Source of the DNA: DSSB01 sp046346845
GTDB taxonomy: Bacteria > UBA10199 > DSSB01
Assembly (NCBI GenBank): GCA_046346845.1
Contig: JAXMHH010000003.1
Span: 1 to 64,000, forward strand
Reading direction: 5' to 3'
DNA: 64,000 nucleotides
Positions 28,530 to 36,484 of this stretch are shown in pieces. Below the pieces are notes generated by a model. It saw only the letters and a program-made list of their open reading frames with translations. It was not told the origin of the DNA and did no database searches. Within the stretch, counting starts at the first letter, position 1, and every line of letters begins with the position of its first letter. Made by a program: the position numbers and the translations under genes.

Positions 28530-30971
28530 CTATTCATCCTCACTTTTGGTACAGTAATTTGCTTCAGGACGATGAACCAACCGAAAATCTTCGACCTGAA
28601 TGCTCCCCATGATCGGTTTTCCCTGAGAAAGAATGGGATTTAAGCGAATTCCCGTCAGGCGAACCCCGCGCAATGGTTTTAACAATCTGATATCGTAGGA
28701 ATACCGATGACTCTGGCCGTCGGGCAAGAGTGGGATTCTAATGTCCTTCTGAAAAAAAGAGGATCCATTCCATTTCATCAAAATCTGGGCAGCTCGAGGA
28801 TAGATTTCGGGAGCAGCTGTCATGACCATCTCCACCCTCGAGTAATCCTCGAGACAGAGATTCAGTTTTTTCTTGTATTCAAATTGGGGAGGCACCGGGC
28901 CTAGCAAACGCCGAAGCCAGGGCATTTGATTGAGAGAAATCTCCACCCTGTTTGGCTCCCAAAGAGCGGGATCTTTCAGGTCCATGATGAAATCTCTATC
29001 CCCTTTGGGGTCGGGCTCTGACGAGAGCACGTTTGAAGGAGCCACGTCATTGTCCCAATTTTCGGCCCCCCCCCCTAAAGTCGTCTCGATATCAATAAAC
29101 GGATACCTGAACATCGCCCAATCGTGGATGTAATTCTTCCCCATTCGGGTCGTCAGGCGAAGGGTGATGGTTTGCCCTGCAAATGGAGACAAATCGATCG
29201 AAAAGGGTTCCCATTCCCTTTGATCCGGGTCGACATGCCGAGAAAAATACGGCTTCATTTCCTTGTCACTCGGCTGAATACTAACCTCGAAATCTACTCC
29301 GTCGGAGATCGGCTCTAGAGGAGCGGAACGGCTGATCGCCATCGCCGAGTGAAATTCCGCACGTTTTACATTCAAGGGCAGAGTAATTCGCCAATCCACA
29401 TAGTTGGGGGAATGCAAGAAAAGGTTAAGGTGGCGGTAGTCCCAAGCAGGAGCGGAGGCGCTGGTGAGATCCGGGGACCAATACGTTTCGGGGACTCCGG
29501 GATCCTCATGAATATTTACGTTCCCCGAGAAAAAATCGCCTTGCAATGTCCATTTTTGACGAGGACCAAACACGGAAAGCTGGTTTTCCTCCAGGGGCTT
29601 GCCCAAAGCCGACAATAGCCAATACTGCCCCGGAGGCCACAAGAACAACGACGATTCACAATAGGTGGGAGCCGTTCGATAATGGCGGAGACAACTAGCC
29701 GAGACCGGAGACCTGGTCTGCAGGTAAAAGGATTTGTCCCCAAAGGTAAGGTTGGAACTGAGGTAAAGAAAGACCAGCGCGACCAGCAATAATTCGCTCC
29801 AGATTATCGAAATACCCTGGCGCAGATCCTGGCCAACACCGCGGTTGGCATAGAACCTAGCTCTGTCAGCGCTGAAAGCGTAGGCCATCCCGGCAAGCCC
29901 AATCCAAAAAAATAAAAACGGCGCCGCATACCATTGAGCCAGGTACCAACGAAATAAACTGATCTCCCAGATATTTAGCAAGCCAAAGGCAAGAACCAGG
30001 ATGGATGGAACGTAGCGGTCAAAATTCTTCGTATTGCGCCTTGACCAAAGTATAGCAAGGCCCGAAAGGAGGAAGACGACACCAATGCAGCCTTTACGAA
30101 AGGCCTCTTGCAGAGAAAAACCCTGCGAAAAGGGCCATCCCAGGGCCTTGATTAAAAATTCGACATTAAACCAGGAAACAAAAGTCAGACTCCCGCTTCT
30201 GGAGCGAACCTCAACTATACTGTAAAGATCCGAGACCGGGTGGAGAAACAGAAAATAAAAGTAAGGCGATGTCGCAACGATTCCCGCCAACAACCAGATC
30301 GCGAAAAAGGCAGGCTTTCGCTCACCCAAAAGCAACAGGCTCAAAAAATAGATGGGCCAAACAAGGGCCCCGCTGGCCCAGGACCAGCTCGCCAGAAAAC
30401 CGCCGACCAACATCCAGCCGATCCCTAACCAACGACCCCGGAAACGAACCAGCCCCCATAATCCTAGTAGCACCCCGAGGTAGCATAGGCCTACTTGCAG
30501 GCTGGGAAACTCGAATTCAAAGACCGTAAGCCTGCTGGTGGCGAAAAAAAGGAAAGAAAGGGTGGGAAAAAGAATCCATCGGTACTGATTTTTTGAAAAA
30601 CGGCAAAAAATGTCGAATGTCAGAAGAAGCTGAATAGAGGTCAAAAAGACCCCGAAATAAAGTATAGGGAAAACATTCCAAGAAAAAAATCGGGCAAAAA
30701 AAACATGGCCCAAAACAGGAAAAACTTGGGAATGGCCATTAATGAAAGTATCGTGAAAGAAATTTTTCCATTGGTAATTTCCTCCCAATATCTTCGTGAC
30801 CAAGGGCACGATCACGGCGTCATCGACAGACAGATTGTTTGCTCCGTAACTCAACAAGATATGGAAGATACGAACAATCGGAAATAGGGTAAGAGCCGCC
30901 GTCAAGAAAATCTTCAGGATACGGGAAGGCGAAATGGGACTTTGACCGGAAAAGTACCCGGCGAACTTCAA
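28530..30971 (-). CDS. GT-C-like paralogous family P, member 2
   Basis: The second member, 813 residues from a TTG that has GGAGGT six bases upstream; a longer TTG start at 31007 lacks such a site. Loop 1 reads NNLSVDD and FFHDTFINGHSQ. Membrane motifs are FEFEFPSLQVGL, SWSWASGALVWP and AQWYAAPFLFFWIGL. After about residue 400 the chain is predicted periplasmic, with the C-x10-C pair ending APTYCE, LSVFGPRQKWTLQGDF and LHSPNYVDW. Two beta-rich regions follow, the last with YSYDIRLL and GIRLNP. Compared with member 1 the order is identical, and gaps lie in loops. It is divergent from GT2 copy B. A leftward TATAAT at 31033-31038 may be its -10 box. Confidence 0.75.
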   Translation of the reverse strand: MKFAGYFSGQSPISPSRILKIFLTAALTLFPIVRIFHILLSYGANNLSVDDAVIVPLVTKILGGNYQWKNFFHDTFINGHSQVFPVLGHVFFARFFSWNVFPILYFGVFLTSIQLLLTFDIFCRFSKNQYRWILFPTLSFLFFATSRLTVFEFEFPSLQVGLCYLGVLLGLWGLVRFRGRWLGIGWMLVGGFLASWSWASGALVWPIYFLSLLLLGERKPAFFAIWLLAGIVATSPYFYFLFLHPVSDLYSIVEVRSRSGSLTFVSWFNVEFLIKALGWPFSQGFSLQEAFRKGCIGVVFLLSGLAILWSRRNTKNFDRYVPSILVLAFGLLNIWEISLFRWYLAQWYAAPFLFFWIGLAGMAYAFSADRARFYANRGVGQDLRQGISIIWSELLLVALVFLYLSSNLTFGDKSFYLQTRSPVSASCLRHYRTAPTYCESSLFLWPPGQYWLLSALGKPLEENQLSVFGPRQKWTLQGDFFSGNVNIHEDPGVPETYWSPDLTSASAPAWDYRHLNLFLHSPNYVDWRITLPLNVKRAEFHSAMAISRSAPLEPISDGVDFEVSIQPSDKEMKPYFSRHVDPDQREWEPFSIDLSPFAGQTITLRLTTRMGKNYIHDWAMFRYPFIDIETTLGGGAENWDNDVAPSNVLSSEPDPKGDRDFIMDLKDPALWEPNRVEISLNQMPWLRRLLGPVPPQFEYKKKLNLCLEDYSRVEMVMTAAPEIYPRAAQILMKWNGSSFFQKDIRIPLLPDGQSHRYSYDIRLLKPLRGVRLTGIRLNPILSQGKPIMGSIQVEDFRLVHRPEANYCTKSEDE

Positions 30972-31162
30972 GGCACCACCTCCAGATATTTGGGAATCGG
31001 GGGCCAACCTAAGGCTGGAGAATGCCTCGAATATTATAGGCCCACCTATTTGTCCACTCCGGAAAATTGTATTTTTCGTAAAAATTCACTCATCCGAATT
31101 TGCGGTTGAATCCCGGTTGAATAAGATTTAGAGAGCCGAAATCTACTTCAACAAGGCGAGCC

Positions 31163-31972
31163 ATGATCCTGGGTAAGAGAATCATTGTTGTAATGCCGGC
31201 ATATAATGCCGAACGAACTCTTCGACAAACCTATGAAGAGATACCCCATGACATCGTCGACGATATTATTTTGGTAGACGACGCCAGCCAGGACCAAACC
31301 GTCCGGATAGCCCAAGAACTGGGATTGCATCACGTTATCCATCCGACAAATTCCGGTTACGGAGCCAATCAGAAGACCTGCTACCAAGAAGCACTGAAGA
31401 GAGGGGGCGATATCGTCATCATGGTACACCCCGATTACCAATATACCCCAAAACTAATTCCTGCGATGGCCGGAATGATCGCAGGCGGAATCTACGACGT
31501 AGTCTTGGCCTCGAGAATCCTTGGAAATGGAGCTATTAAAGGGGGAATGCCGAGGTATAACTATTGGGCAAACCGTTTGCTTTCATTTTTTCAAAATCTC
31601 TTCCTCAGGCAAAAATTGTCGGAATTCCACTCGGGGTACCGGGCCTTTTCCAGGAGAGTCCTGGAATCCATTCCTTTTCAGAAAAACTCCGACGACTTCC
31701 TGTTCGACAACCAACTCCTATTGCAATCGATATTCGCAGGATTTCAAATTGGAGAAATCAGCTGCCCCACCCATTACGACGAGGATAGCTCCTCGATGAC
31801 CCTAACCAAAAGCGTAAAAACAGCCTTTGGCGTGATTGGAGCAACTTTTCAGTTCTTGCTAGCCAAACTGAATCTAATAAAGGTAAGTATTTTCCTTCCC
31901 AAAAGCGAGAAAGCTTCCGAAGCATGCGCCAGTATCGGATCAAGCGAATCCGACATCATCCGATCGAATTAA
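31163..31972 (+). CDS. Family 2 glycosyltransferase, polyprenyl-phosphate-sugar synthase type (copy B)
   Basis: 269-residue duplicate of the enzyme at 22.7 kb. It opens VVMPAYNAERTL, with ILVDDASQDQT and GYGANQKTCYQEAL. The metal site is VHPDYQYTP, so the His-Pro-Asp variation is shared by both copies. The acceptor block FHSGYRAFS and GEISCPTHY is retained. Sequence drifts after about residue 165, and the Ser/Glu-rich tail is unlike copy A. It ends 4 bases before the next membrane gene, which suggests that the two are translated together and that copy B supplies that enzyme. Substrate specificity may be the same as copy A. Confidence 0.88.
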   Translation: MILGKRIIVVMPAYNAERTLRQTYEEIPHDIVDDIILVDDASQDQTVRIAQELGLHHVIHPTNSGYGANQKTCYQEALKRGGDIVIMVHPDYQYTPKLIPAMAGMIAGGIYDVVLASRILGNGAIKGGMPRYNYWANRLLSFFQNLFLRQKLSEFHSGYRAFSRRVLESIPFQKNSDDFLFDNQLLLQSIFAGFQIGEISCPTHYDEDSSSMTLTKSVKTAFGVIGATFQFLLAKLNLIKVSIFLPKSEKASEACASIGSSESDIIRSN

Positions 31973-31976
31973 TGGT

Positions 31977-33902
31977 ATGGAGAAGAGGCCTCTATCTATC
32001 CAAGCCACTGGCGAAAACCCAAAAAGTCATCAATTTTTCATTTTATTTCTATCCGCGCTTTTCCTGAACCTTCTGGCTTTAAGTCCCTTACTGACCACGG
32101 GATTCTTAGGAGACGATTTTCATCACTCATCCTATCGAGGCATCATCCAATTAAGTCGAAACACCCTCCTGCAGGAAAATTACGCCGTAGTTTCTGGGTG
32201 GATCCACCAGTTTTATCGATTTTTCCCCCTGCAATCCTACTTCATCTATTTATTTTATTTCGTACCGAATTTATTAATCTATAAAATATTTATTCTTTCA
32301 CTAGTCGGACTCAACCTTCTATTGTTCGGGTATTTTATCGGCCGGATTACCAAATCCCCATGGCTTTCTGTCCTAGCCGTCGCAATAATGCCCATCTTTT
32401 TCCAATTCCGTGTTTTTCACGATCCCATCCTTGGTTTTTTCGGATTCTTGCAAATCCTAGCCCTTCTCTTATTCGGATCCTTGATTCTTTTTCAGTCCTA
32501 TTTAGAAAAAGGGAAAAGAGGCTATTATTACTCCAGCATTTTCCTTTATTGCCTAGGCTTACTCGGTTACGAGCTATTCTATCCGCTCTTTCTCCTGTAC
32601 TGGCTAACTCTCAGCTTTACTTCGCCCAAACGATCGTTCCCCTCGAAGCTAAAAATTCTTGCCCCCTTTTGGGGTTCCAGTCTTGTCTGTTTATTTTCAA
32701 CCTTATTTCTTAGGTATTATTTTAAGGCGCCGATCCACGTATCCGACAATAATTTAGCACTCTCCATCGCCAACCTTCAGGGTACGGCCCCCAAGATGTT
32801 CCTTGCTTATACGCCTAATTTTAGCCCCTCTTTGGTCCTCCTCACCCTCGCAAAACAGGTTTATGCCGCCTTGCCGCTTAGCTACTTTCTGGCTAATCCT
32901 AATAATTTTTTTCCGCCGATTTCTTCCTATGCAGCCTCTTTCTTTCAATGGAAATCGATCCTAATTTTTGCGGGAATGTTTCTTACACTTTTCCTAGCCG
33001 CAAGAAATTTTCGGGATGATTCGAGTTCAGGGAAGCCCTTCAATTCTCTTCTGATTCTTTTCGGAATACTGCTGATCCTTCTACCCCCTGCACTGGTTTC
33101 CTTTGTCCCCCGATACCAGCAGGAAATCTTTTGGGGGGTATCGTACCTCCCCGTTTATCTATCCTACTTCGGGTTTTCCACGTTTTTCCTTGGAATTGCA
33201 TGCACATTTCGAAAAGTCGCTTTATGGACCATGCCCTGCCTAGCACTTTTTATTTCCGCTATCGGAGTTCTCAACCACAAAAACAATAATATCGTCGCCA
33301 ACGCCTTAAACCAATATTGGCTCTATCCCCGAACGCTGATTGAAGAAGCCATGCGCCACGGAGCTTTCAAAAATTTAGCCGTTGGAGCGCCGCTTATTAT
33401 AGACGGTTCCCACCCTTGGGACGAACCTAGCTTTTTCTTTATGCATTCCGGAAAGGCGTTCAAATACATCGGACGCGCCGGAAACTACTTCGCCGATTCC
33501 AACGCAAAGTTGGCCTTCTCCCCCCTTCCCGACAAAATGGATCTTCCCCACAATTTTAGACAATCCGATCGCTGGAATTATCTTCGGTATGAATCGATGG
33601 GGCCCGATTGGGGATTCGCCGTAATGGGAAAGTTGGACTCGGTCCAACTTTCTAATGAACGCCTCTTTTCAGGGGGTTCCTCCAATTTTTATGTGTATAT
33701 TCGTTCCTCCAATCGGATCTCGGATAGCTTTGTTGTGGAGGGAAAATGGGCCCCAAGCGGAGAGCCTGCTGAAAGATTCTTCTTGTCAGAGAAGGATTTT
33801 CGCCAAGTGTCGGTCGGCCCAGGCTGGAAACTCTTCTCCTATTTTCCAGATGGAAAAACCGTAGATCTTACCTCCCTAAGGATCGCCCCTAGCCCCTCCT
33901 GA
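31977..33902 (+). CDS. Large polytopic GT-C-like membrane protein
   Basis: A 641-residue protein with about ten or eleven helices (residues 20-430), then a periplasmic tail of about 210 residues. The first loop contains FLGDDFHHSSYRGI, acidic and His residues where GT-C enzymes keep their catalytic Asp. Further on come FRVFHDPILGF and GYELFYPLFLLYW. The tail includes IDGSHPWDEPSFFF and SNFYVYIRSS and is probably beta-rich. No named family is certain; the pattern is like that of oligosaccharide-forming or O-antigen-modifying GT-C proteins. It is downstream of GT2 copy B by 4 bases, so a donor-transferase pair is likely. AT-rich codons mark this stretch of the island. Confidence 0.7.
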   Translation: MEKRPLSIQATGENPKSHQFFILFLSALFLNLLALSPLLTTGFLGDDFHHSSYRGIIQLSRNTLLQENYAVVSGWIHQFYRFFPLQSYFIYLFYFVPNLLIYKIFILSLVGLNLLLFGYFIGRITKSPWLSVLAVAIMPIFFQFRVFHDPILGFFGFLQILALLLFGSLILFQSYLEKGKRGYYYSSIFLYCLGLLGYELFYPLFLLYWLTLSFTSPKRSFPSKLKILAPFWGSSLVCLFSTLFLRYYFKAPIHVSDNNLALSIANLQGTAPKMFLAYTPNFSPSLVLLTLAKQVYAALPLSYFLANPNNFFPPISSYAASFFQWKSILIFAGMFLTLFLAARNFRDDSSSGKPFNSLLILFGILLILLPPALVSFVPRYQQEIFWGVSYLPVYLSYFGFSTFFLGIACTFRKVALWTMPCLALFISAIGVLNHKNNNIVANALNQYWLYPRTLIEEAMRHGAFKNLAVGAPLIIDGSHPWDEPSFFFMHSGKAFKYIGRAGNYFADSNAKLAFSPLPDKMDLPHNFRQSDRWNYLRYESMGPDWGFAVMGKLDSVQLSNERLFSGGSSNFYVYIRSSNRISDSFVVEGKWAPSGEPAERFFLSEKDFRQVSVGPGWKLFSYFPDGKTVDLTSLRIAPSPS

Positions 33903-33928
33903 AGGTGCCTCCCGTGCAGCTAAAATCC

Positions 33929-34975
33929 TTAAGATCCCTTATCGGGCAGGAGTTTGGTCAGATTTCTCTCGTTTACCTCAAAAACAACCGCATCAAATTT
34001 TTGGCGATCTAAGATATCAATTATTTTCGCATGGAAGTTTTTAAGGCCGTCAATTTTTTGAATGGAAAAGGAATGTTTCAATATATCTACCGGAGCGATG
34101 GAAAAACTATCCCCTACCCATAACACTCGCCTGATATTACACAGATTCGAACCGTCTTCCTTGAAGACAGGAAAGGGAATATCGCTTTCCTCCAAAACCC
34201 TGAATCTCTCCATCATCCAATCTAAATCACCTTGTAAGGAGGCGGCATATCGCATTCCGAGATTTTGCAGGTTGGCACCGTTGCACAATCGAGACAGGAT
34301 TCCATTGGCCACTAAAAATCCCCCATAGTAGTTCCAATGGGTATCTCGTTGGAAATAGAGCCTTTGTCCAGACGTCTTTTCCGATCCCAGCAGTGCAATA
34401 GTGTCCAGATAATTAATCCCCGCAGTCTTTAGATATGGGGAAATCCGGTGGTAATAAGGGGAAGCAATACGGCTCGCTACAGAATAGGGGAACGGAAGGT
34501 ATTCAGGGTATACAGTGCCCTTTTCCGGGCCAATAAAAAAAAGGAATTTCACTCCCCTCTTCTGACTTTCATCCTGCAGGCTTTTTATCGATTCGCTAAT
34601 TTTAAGGAATTCTTTTTCCGTCAAGGCTGGCTCCAGCAAATATTCCTTCAAATATTGCCGAAAAAACAGGTGGTTTTTTTCGCCCACCAGCACTTGGTCA
34701 TTAGGAGATTCCCGAAATATACTGAAGATGATCTGATTGCGGGCACGAATAAGGGTGTTGCGAAACCCGAAATGATCATTGAAATAGGATTCAAATTGAC
34801 GCTGAAACTCGCCGCTCGACCAGGCCGCCCATGAAACCTTTGGAAATTGGTTCATGGCGCGCTTCTCTTTCAGAGGAGATTCCTTCAGATACGGGAGAAA
34901 CCAAAAAATTAGGGGAAGTAATAGAGGGATAAAGCTGGCTACAACCCGTGTTTTTAACCAAATACCATTTTCCAT
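33929..34975 (-). CDS. AlgJ/AlgX-like periplasmic O-acetyltransferase
   Basis: SGNH-like protein that moves acetyl groups onto an exported polysaccharide. The 348 residues have one N-terminal transmembrane anchor (about 8-28), so the catalytic part is periplasmic. Catalytic Asp and His appear in RDTHWNYYGG. The serine motif is WVGDSFS. The ESYFNDHFGFRN block at about 68 is the family's entry motif. I chose ATG 34975, ten bases after the MBOAT stop, because the 20 codons upstream fall inside that gene. With the neighbouring MBOAT protein it forms the standard alginate-type acetylation pair: MBOAT passes acetyl across the membrane and this enzyme places it. Confidence 0.88.
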   Translation of the reverse strand: MENGIWLKTRVVASFIPLLLPLIFWFLPYLKESPLKEKRAMNQFPKVSWAAWSSGEFQRQFESYFNDHFGFRNTLIRARNQIIFSIFRESPNDQVLVGEKNHLFFRQYLKEYLLEPALTEKEFLKISESIKSLQDESQKRGVKFLFFIGPEKGTVYPEYLPFPYSVASRIASPYYHRISPYLKTAGINYLDTIALLGSEKTSGQRLYFQRDTHWNYYGGFLVANGILSRLCNGANLQNLGMRYAASLQGDLDWMMERFRVLEESDIPFPVFKEDGSNLCNIRRVLWVGDSFSIAPVDILKHSFSIQKIDGLKNFHAKIIDILDRQKFDAVVFEVNERNLTKLLPDKGS

Positions 34976-34985
34976 GGATACGAAC

Positions 34986-36404
34986 TCAAAATTGAAAATA
35001 GATAAAAGGGTTATAGGCTCCGTTAGCCAAGGCAATTAAAGAGAGTAATAGCAGGACCCCGCAACCCATCCATGAAAAGACCGGGCTTTGCCGCAATACG
35101 AGGACATTTCGTATTTTCCCATTTCCGTGGAGGCTCGGGAAGAACGTAACCAACAATGCCAGGATGAGCGCACATCGGGTCATATTCCCTAGATAGGACC
35201 ATACCATTAGGTTTCGACTCGTATAAAATCCGAACATCGTCTGTAAATACCCAATGGCATTCGTGAGGTTATTCGCACGAAAAAAGACCCAGCTGACACT
35301 TACCAACAAAAAGGTACCCGCCATTCTCATGACAGAATTCCATTTTGCCAACCACCGTGACAAAAACAAACGGTCCAGTGTGAGAAAAAAACCGTGATAA
35401 GCTCCCCAGACAAGAAAAGTCCAATTGGCACCGTGCCAGAGCCCCGAAAGCAAGAAGACAATCCAAAGATTCAAATAGGTCCTGCCCCGCGACCTGCGGT
35501 TGCCGCCCAGCGGGATATACAAGTAATCCCTGAAAAAATTGGTGAGGGAAATGTGCCATCTTTTCCAAAATTCGGTAATCGACTGGCTGAGATAGGGCCT
35601 ATTAAAGTTCTCTAAGTAATCGAACCCGAGCATTTTCCCCATTCCGATGGCCATGTCGGAATATCCGGAGAAGTCATAATATATCTGAAGGGTATAACAG
35701 AGAATTCCCAGCCAGGCTTGCCCCGGGGAAACAAGTCCACGACTAGAGAAATGAAAGACAGCGTCGGCAAAGGGAGCAAGCTGATTGGCAATTAGAGTCT
35801 TTTTTGACAATCCAATGATGAACCTAAAAAGCCCTCGCTCGACATCCCGCCAGGTCACGGCTCTAGCCTCCAGCTGGCTTGCAATATCATGGTAACGAAT
35901 AATCGGCCCCGCAATCAGTTGGGGAAACGCGAAAATATACACCAAATATTCCGAAAATTTTTTTTGAATTGGGCTTGTGCCCCTTTGAATATCCAACAAA
36001 TATGTAATTTTATGGAAGGTGAAAAAGGAAATCCCTAGTGGCAGTGCTATTTCATCCCAACGAATGACATCCATTCCCGACTTGCCAATGAACCAATTTA
36101 CCTGCTCCAGAAAAAAATTGGCATATTTAAAATAGGCTAGCAGTCCCAAATTAACGAACAATAGAAGCGTCAGGGACAGTTTACGAACCCTGCCCTGGTA
36201 AGGGGGAGCCAAAAATCGTCCAAAGTACCAATCAATAAAGCAGGAAGCGATAAAGGGCATTACATATTTTGGCGAACCCCAGGCATAGAAAAATAGGCTC
36301 CCGCACAAAAGAACCGCGTTCCACCTTTTCCGCCCAACCAGGTAATAAATTGAAAAGAAGATGGGAAAAAAGAGAAAAAGGAAAATATATGAACTGAACA
36401 ACAT
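34986..36404 (-). CDS. MBOAT-family membrane O-acyltransferase (AlgI-like)
   Basis: Polytopic acyltransferase of 472 residues that passes acetyl groups to the periplasm. It starts MLFSSYIFLFLFFPIFF, typical of AlgI. The FFTFHKITYLLDIQRG block and YYDFSGYSDMAIGMGKMLG are the family's conserved loops, and EFWKRWHISLTNFFRDYLY holds the first conserved His. The catalytic His is in LSGLWHGANWTF. Length and order are complete. The next gene is the AlgJ-like partner 10 bases downstream, so this is a dedicated acetylation module for the glycan made in this island. Codon use is AT-rich like its neighbours. Confidence 0.94.
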   Translation of the reverse strand: MLFSSYIFLFLFFPIFFSIYYLVGRKRWNAVLLCGSLFFYAWGSPKYVMPFIASCFIDWYFGRFLAPPYQGRVRKLSLTLLLFVNLGLLAYFKYANFFLEQVNWFIGKSGMDVIRWDEIALPLGISFFTFHKITYLLDIQRGTSPIQKKFSEYLVYIFAFPQLIAGPIIRYHDIASQLEARAVTWRDVERGLFRFIIGLSKKTLIANQLAPFADAVFHFSSRGLVSPGQAWLGILCYTLQIYYDFSGYSDMAIGMGKMLGFDYLENFNRPYLSQSITEFWKRWHISLTNFFRDYLYIPLGGNRRSRGRTYLNLWIVFLLSGLWHGANWTFLVWGAYHGFFLTLDRLFLSRWLAKWNSVMRMAGTFLLVSVSWVFFRANNLTNAIGYLQTMFGFYTSRNLMVWSYLGNMTRCALILALLVTFFPSLHGNGKIRNVLVLRQSPVFSWMGCGVLLLLSLIALANGAYNPFIYFQF

Positions 36405-36484
36405 TTCGATTTATGAGTCGCCACCAAGGACAAGCTTCGGCTTGGCTTCTCCTAGGCCACTAGGTATTCGCAAAACAGTATCTT

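Noticed and set aside
31033..31038. Leftward TATAAT as a confirmed P2 promoter
   Set aside because: The -10 match is perfect but no acceptable -35 lies at 15-19 bases, so I mention it only in the P2 entry.
36431..36444. CAAGC-TTCG-GCTTG hairpin as a terminator
   Set aside because: Stem of 5 base pairs with no T-tract on either strand.
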